Shown piece by piece: positions 27,466 to 32,306 of a DNA stretch of 32,306 nucleotides. The position numbers and the translations under genes are program-made. Source of the DNA: Candidatus Pacearchaeota archaeon (GTDB lineage Archaea; Nanobdellota; Nanobdellia; Pacearchaeales; DTIR01); NCBI GenBank assembly GCA_016211995.1, contig JACRHU010000043.1, positions 1 to 32,306 of the forward strand. Direction: 5' to 3'. The notes under the pieces were generated by a model. That model ran no database searches and was not told the DNA's origin. It saw only the letters and a program-made list of their open reading frames with translations. Each line of letters begins with the position of its first letter. Within the stretch, counting starts at the first letter, position 1.

Positions 27466-28860
27466 CTATCGCAGCAACTTTTCTATTTCTTCCACTCCAA
27501 TATCAACTAATTTAGGAGCGATGCCAATATAGGTTGAGGGAGTTATATCTAACAACTCATTTTTTATCTTTTCAGAGATATCAAGGCTAAAAACAAAATT
27601 ATGCATATCTTCTAGACTAACTTTTTTTCCTCTTGTTAACTCTTTTAATTTCTCATATGGCATCTCAAAACCCTCTCTTCTTAGTATTGTTTGATATGCC
27701 TCAGAAAGAATTTCTGGGTGCTGATTAAGCTCCTCTTTTATTTTCGGGTAGTTAGCATATATTTTTTCTAGTCCTTTAACTGCACTTTTTACAGCTAATA
27801 ATGAATGTGCAACTGCAGTACCAACATTTCTTGTTATCGTTGAGTCAACAAGATCACGTTGTAACCTTGATTGTTGAAGCCTGGAAACAAATGCACTAAA
27901 TACTCCATTGCTCATAATAGCGTTTCCTTCACTATTTTCAAAATCAATAGGATTAATCTTATGTGGCATTGTACTTGAACCAATCTCTTCTTTTTTTGGC
28001 CTTTGAACAATCCAATCATCAGAGATATAATGCCATAAATCTTGATTAAAATCAATTAGAATATTATTTATTCTGATTAGTAACTGTGACCATTCAACTA
28101 ATTTATCGTGAGGTTCAATTTGTGTGGTAATTAAGTTTGGTGCAAGCCCTAGATTTTCCACAAAATTTTTGCTAAATTCTATCCAATCTATTGTTGGATA
28201 AGCAGCATATAAAGAGTTAAAATTTCCAGTTGCACAATTAAGCTTACCTGGATATTTTAAATTTTTTAGAATGTTGATTTCTTTTGCAAGTCTTAAGGCA
28301 TAAATCATAAATTCCTTTCCCAAAGTTGTTGGAGAAGCTGGTTGTCCATGCGTTCTTGCGAGCATGGCAATATCTTTATAATCTTTTGAGTAATTAATAA
28401 GCTCCCCTTCAAGTCTTTTTAGTTTCGGAATATAGACTTCTGACATAGAATCTCGAGTCATCAAATAGAGTGCATTATCGTTTATGTCATAAGAAGTCAG
28501 GCCAAAATGAACCATCTCAACTATATACTCTAAACTATTTTTCTTTATGAATTCTTTTAATATATATTCTACAGCTTTAACATCATGATTTGTTATTTTC
28601 TCAGCTTCTTTTATTCTTTCAGCCATCTCTAAATTAAAGTTTGCATAAAATTCTTTTAAATTAGTTATTTCATTTTGGTTAAATTCCCTAATTACTCCTA
28701 CCTTTGATAAGGCGATTAGATATTCTATCTCAATCTTTGCTCTATATTTCATTAAGCCATATTCAGAAAAATATTGCCTCAATTCTTTTGTTTTGTTTCC
28801 ATACCTTCCATCTATTGGAGAAATCGCAGTTAACTCGCTTAAAATTAGTTCATTTCCCAT
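27466..28860 (-). CDS. purB: Adenylosuccinate lyase
   Basis: TSYDINDNALYLM, ARTHGQPASPTTLGKE, signature GSSTMPHKINPIDFEN. Confidence 0.94.
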   Translation of the reverse strand: MGNELILSELTAISPIDGRYGNKTKELRQYFSEYGLMKYRAKIEIEYLIALSKVGVIREFNQNEITNLKEFYANFNLEMAERIKEAEKITNHDVKAVEYILKEFIKKNSLEYIVEMVHFGLTSYDINDNALYLMTRDSMSEVYIPKLKRLEGELINYSKDYKDIAMLARTHGQPASPTTLGKEFMIYALRLAKEINILKNLKYPGKLNCATGNFNSLYAAYPTIDWIEFSKNFVENLGLAPNLITTQIEPHDKLVEWSQLLIRINNILIDFNQDLWHYISDDWIVQRPKKEEIGSSTMPHKINPIDFENSEGNAIMSNGVFSAFVSRLQQSRLQRDLVDSTITRNVGTAVAHSLLAVKSAVKGLEKIYANYPKIKEELNQHPEILSEAYQTILRREGFEMPYEKLKELTRGKKVSLEDMHNFVFSLDISEKIKNELLDITPSTYIGIAPKLVDIGVEEIEKLLR

Positions 28861-28862
28861 TT

Positions 28863-29276
28863 TTATCTGGCATTATATACTTTCTCAATTATTTCTTTAA
28901 ATGCCTTTGAAGCATTTTCTTGTATAGCATATTTCTCTTTGATCAAGACAAGCTCATTGCTTAGGATCATAGTAACTTCAGTTCTATTTAGTAGCCTAAT
29001 CTCTCTTGCTGGAAAGTCAGTATAAACAACAAAATGATGTTCTTTTGCTATTCTTTCAAGCTCTTTTCTTTTTTTAAAAATCTCTAGCCCGCCGAGCCCA
29101 ATTTGGCCTACATACCCTATCAGAATATCTTCTCCACCAAAATAACCTCCAAATTGTATCCTATATCTTTTTTCAAGCCATTCATTAAATTTTTGCTTAA
29201 ATTCTTGGTCTTTTGTTTTTCTTCCTTGCTTTGCTGCTAATCCTATCTCCTTTATTATCTCATCAAGTTTCATCAC
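28863..29276 (-). CDS. Hypothetical protein, 137 aa
   Basis: Complete ORF 2 nt upstream of purB. Confidence 0.65.
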   Translation of the reverse strand: MMKLDEIIKEIGLAAKQGRKTKDQEFKQKFNEWLEKRYRIQFGGYFGGEDILIGYVGQIGLGGLEIFKKRKELERIAKEHHFVVYTDFPAREIRLLNRTEVTMILSNELVLIKEKYAIQENASKAFKEIIEKVYNAR

Positions 29277-29348
29277 AAAATAATAGGGGAACAGATTTAT
29301 ATCATTTATTATTCTTGAAGATATACAAGAAAGAATATGATTACAAAT

Positions 29349-30308
29349 TTATCTGCTGCTTACAGGAACTCCAATTAAATTTCCTGCTCGGTCTTCAATT
29401 AATACAGAATTCTTTTCAATTTTTTTTACCAAAAAATTGTATACTTGCTGACCTTCTCTAACAACAAATCTTTCATTATCAACATTCAATATTGCACTAT
29501 CTCCTTTATCACTTATCATTATTCCATTTACAGAAATCTTTGGTTTTTGTTCTACAGGTTGAGTTTGTGCTGGCTGAACTTGTGGTTGATATGGATAGAA
29601 GTATATATTCACAGGAGCTTGTTGAACTGGCTGTGCAGCTGGTTGTTGTATTGCTTGTGCTTGCATCTGTGGTTGAAGTCTCATCTCACTTTGCTGAACT
29701 TGTTGCATCATCATTGCATATACCTCGCGGTTATAAATTTTATAATATTTTTGTGCAACTTTAAATGCAGCAAGCTTATCTCCAAGAACATTATAAGCAT
29801 CAAATGCCTCATTTAGATAAAGCTTTTTCTCAAGCTTTGGTGCACATTTTTTAATTCCTTCAATATCTCCTGATTTTTTATATTCCTGATAAGCTAGGTC
29901 AAACAAGTTAGCATTAAAAAAAGCATCACCTGCTTTTTTGCTTGTTTCTTTTGTTTCTTGATAACTCGGAGGCGAATGAGCTGGAAAAGGAATGGTTGAA
30001 TAATGATTAAGAATTGGTTGTTTATTTTCTACTCTCTGTTTATTCATTTCACTAGCCTTCTTTTCTAATTCTTCACATTTGCTTCTATTGCAGTTTGATT
30101 GGCTGTAACCATTAGTATAAGCAGCATAAGTATAAGGAGCAGGAGAATTATAAGAAGCAGGAACATATTGGACTATCTGTTCTCTTGGTTTTATAGAATT
30201 TATAGATTCGCTTATCTTATTTACACCCCATACAAAAGTACATCCGCTACCAACAAAAAATACAGCTAAGGCAGCACCTAGTCCTGCATATCTCACCTCT
30301 TCTTTCAT
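29349..30308 (-). CDS. Putative lipoprotein or membrane-anchored protein, Q/P-rich
   Basis: N-terminal hydrophobic segment with lipobox-like FVGSGC; repeat-like helical middle; Q/P-rich stretch. Confidence 0.65.
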   Translation of the reverse strand: MKEEVRYAGLGAALAVFFVGSGCTFVWGVNKISESINSIKPREQIVQYVPASYNSPAPYTYAAYTNGYSQSNCNRSKCEELEKKASEMNKQRVENKQPILNHYSTIPFPAHSPPSYQETKETSKKAGDAFFNANLFDLAYQEYKKSGDIEGIKKCAPKLEKKLYLNEAFDAYNVLGDKLAAFKVAQKYYKIYNREVYAMMMQQVQQSEMRLQPQMQAQAIQQPAAQPVQQAPVNIYFYPYQPQVQPAQTQPVEQKPKISVNGIMISDKGDSAILNVDNERFVVREGQQVYNFLVKKIEKNSVLIEDRAGNLIGVPVSSR

Positions 30309-30394
30309 GATTTAACTAAGAAATTGAATTATTTAAGATTTTTGGTTAGAGCTTTGGTAGTATGTTTGATTGGCAAAGTTATTCTTTATTTTAA

Positions 30395-31069
30395 TTATTT
30401 CATAAATCTGTTTAAACCTTTTTCTTGCTCATCGCATTCGTCTTTCCAATGGCAATAATTACACATCCAGTTTAGCTCTTTACATTTTTTTGCTTCTGGC
30501 TCTGGAATTTTATCTTTTTTTAGAGTTTCGTGTAGCACTTTAAATCTTGCAAGTATCTTTTCTGCTTTTTTCTTGTCATATGTAAAATTAAACCATCTTG
30601 TTTGAAGATTATCCTTTTGAATATAAAGAACAATTCCTTTTTGTACACCAGTAGCATGCATATATAGCTGCAATTGTGTAACATGGCTTTCTTGTGGTTC
30701 ATTTCGCAAAAATTTTGTTGATTTGACTTCTACAAGAACTTCTTCATTATTTATTTTAAGCATAACAAGATTGTCAACTCTACCTGATACTGTAAATTCT
30801 TTTTCTTCAATTTTTATAGGCATCTCTGCTTTAAGTAATTCGACATCAGGATTCTTTTCGCTTTTAATGACATTAGCAATAAATTCATGTAGTAAGTTTC
30901 CAGATTCAAAGATTCTTAGCAGATTTGAATCAGTTTCTTTTGGTATCTTGTAGCTATACCATACTTTTCTTAAACAACTGCCTACTTCAGAAGGCCAATA
31001 TTTTCCTATCTCGCGAGGTTTATTTTCTTTTATTAGATGATTGTCTATTAACTTGTTGAAGTCTATCAT
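30395..31069 (-). CDS. Cas4/RecB-like PD-(D/E)XK nuclease with probable Fe-S cysteines
   Basis: VGSCLRKVWY, GRVDNLVM, VLVEVKSTK, QLQLYMHATG, C-terminal CKELNWMCNYCHWKDEC. Confidence 0.8.
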   Translation of the reverse strand: MIDFNKLIDNHLIKENKPREIGKYWPSEVGSCLRKVWYSYKIPKETDSNLLRIFESGNLLHEFIANVIKSEKNPDVELLKAEMPIKIEEKEFTVSGRVDNLVMLKINNEEVLVEVKSTKFLRNEPQESHVTQLQLYMHATGVQKGIVLYIQKDNLQTRWFNFTYDKKKAEKILARFKVLHETLKKDKIPEPEAKKCKELNWMCNYCHWKDECDEQEKGLNRFMK

Positions 31070-31114
31070 ATATTTTTTTATTTGATAAAACTTATAAAGT
31101 TATGCTTGTTAAGA

Positions 31115-31228
31115 GCTTTGCACATAACTAGCTTTAGAACAATATGACTTTATACTTATTTATGTCAGAAATCAAAAAGATTTCTGAGCATCCCAAAAAA
31201 GCTTTAGCTTTTTTCTGATGTGCAAAGC
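31115..31228 (+). promoter_or_regulatory. Candidate structured leader of thiC: 11-bp closing stem around two hairpins
   Basis: GCTTTGCACAT (31115-31125) pairs with ATGTGCAAAGC (31218-31228); inside are TCAGAAATC-aaaaa-GATTTCTGA (31165-31187) and AAAAAAGC-ttta-GCTTTTTT (31195-31214). Confidence 0.55.
31165..31214 (-). repeat. Hairpin - GGATGCT - hairpin module, copy 3
   Basis: Minus strand: AAAAAAGC-taaa-GCTTTTTT, G, GGATGCT (31193-31187), then TCAGAAATC-ttttt-GATTTCTGA, the first T shared with GGATGCT. Confidence 0.6.
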
Positions 31229-31235
31229 CTTTATT

Positions 31236-32306
31236 ATGAAAAAAATGACTCAATTAGAAAAAGCATTAAATGATGAAATAACAAAAGAGATGAGGTATGT
31301 CGCGAGACAGGAAGAAATAGATGTTAATTTATTAAAACAAAGGGTTGCTGATGGTTTGATTGTAATTCCTGCAAATATTAGTCACAAGAATTTAAAACCA
31401 ATTGGAATTGGTTATGGATTAAAAACAAAGGTTAATGCAAATATCGGTACTTCTCCTATAAAATCAGATTTAAATGCAGAGTTGAAAAAATTAAATGTCG
31501 CTATAAAAGCAGGAGCTGATACTGTAATGGATTTAAGTACTTCTGAAAATCTTGATGAAATAAGAAAAGAAATAATTGCAAGTTCGCAGATTCCAATAGG
31601 CACTGTTCCAATTTATCAGGCAACTATAGAGATTGGTGGGCCAGAAAATTTAACTTTAGAAAAATATCTCGAAATTTTTGAAAAAAATGCAAAAGATGGA
31701 GTAGATTTTGCAACTGTTCATGCTGGAGTTGTGAAAGAAGTTTTGCCACTACTTGAAAAAAGATTAATGCCTGTTGTCAGTCGTGGAGGATCTTTTTTGA
31801 TAAAATGGATGCAAAAGCATGACAAGCAGAATTTTTTATATGAGCATTTTGATAAAATTTTAGATATTGCTAGAGAATATGATGTTACATTAAGTTTAGG
31901 AGATGGTTTAAGACCTGGCTGCATTGAAGATGCAACAGATAAGGCTCAAATCTATGAGCTTAGGATTTTAGGAGAACTTACTGCTAAGGCAAGAAGGAGA
32001 GGAGTACAAGTAATGGTTGAAGGTCCAGGGCATATTCCTTTGAATGAAATAGGGGATAATATTAAACTTGAGAAAAAAATTTGTAGAAACGCACCTTTTT
32101 ATGTTTTAGGGCCATTACCAACAGACATAGCAGCAGGTTATGACCATATTGCTTGTGCTATTGGCGGGGCTTTAGCAGGAATGCATGGAGCAGATTTTCT
32201 CTGTTATGTTACACCTAAAGAGCATATTGGTTTGCCTAATGAAAAAGATGTTAGAGAAGGAGTAATTGTAACAAAAATTGCAGCACATATAGCTGATATT
32301 GCAAAG
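31236..32306 (+). CDS. thiC: Phosphomethylpyrimidine synthase ThiC, truncated by window end
   Basis: MKKMTQLEKALNDEITKEMRYVARQE...GTVPIYQA...EGPGHIPLNEI...FYVLGPLPTDIAAGYDHI...GADFLCYVTPKEHIGLP; 357 codons, no stop, absent from ORF track. Confidence 0.95.
   Translation, partial: MKKMTQLEKALNDEITKEMRYVARQEEIDVNLLKQRVADGLIVIPANISHKNLKPIGIGYGLKTKVNANIGTSPIKSDLNAELKKLNVAIKAGADTVMDLSTSENLDEIRKEIIASSQIPIGTVPIYQATIEIGGPENLTLEKYLEIFEKNAKDGVDFATVHAGVVKEVLPLLEKRLMPVVSRGGSFLIKWMQKHDKQNFLYEHFDKILDIAREYDVTLSLGDGLRPGCIEDATDKAQIYELRILGELTAKARRRGVQVMVEGPGHIPLNEIGDNIKLEKKICRNAPFYVLGPLPTDIAAGYDHIACAIGGALAGMHGADFLCYVTPKEHIGLPNEKDVREGVIVTKIAAHIADIAK

Noticed and set aside
29445-29816. Plus-strand ORFs inside the Q/P-rich lipoprotein
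   Set aside because: Antisense shadow ORFs produced by low-complexity sequence.
30395-31069. Cas4-like nuclease as evidence of a CRISPR-Cas locus
   Set aside because: No repeat-spacer array or other cas gene is visible in the window; standalone Cas4/RecB-like nucleases are common in archaea.
31115-31235. Classical TPP (THI) riboswitch upstream of thiC
   Set aside because: Short CTGAG and CTGAT strings are present, but the rest of the conserved thiamine and pyrophosphate-binding core is not; the hairpins resemble modules next to non-thiamine genes.

Overview
This 32.3 kb AT-rich window looks archaeal. Gene content (GatE, archaeal ProS and AspS, deoxyhypusine synthase, Taw3, pyruvoyl-dependent arginine decarboxylase), TATA-type promoters and apparently leaderless genes suggest a DPANN-like (Woesearchaeota/Pacearchaeota-type) genome, but that lineage call is inference. 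Gene content is mostly housekeeping: a GatC/GatA operon interrupted by a NUDIX gene, GatB, a short GatE without its usual insertion, ProS, AspS, PurB, an AMP-forming acyl/acetyl-CoA ligase, and a 3'-truncated ThiC missing from the supplied ORF track. A DisA-type diadenylate cyclase sits directly upstream of a DHH/DHHA1 phosphoesterase. There is one tRNA-Arg(UCG). I see no CRISPR array, rRNA or transposase. The main findings are in non-coding DNA. (1) Two copies of a two-hairpin element lie 15-17 nt downstream of the proS and gatA stop codons. They have the same layout and a conserved UCAAUC/GAUUGA loop, but all the stem sequences differ by compensatory changes. (2) A 'hairpin - GGATGCT - hairpin' module occurs in three intergenic regions. 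The pdaD copy lies in an array of four triloop hairpins, and the thiC copy is enclosed by an 11-bp long-range inverted repeat just before the start codon, a riboswitch-like layout with no TPP riboswitch consensus.
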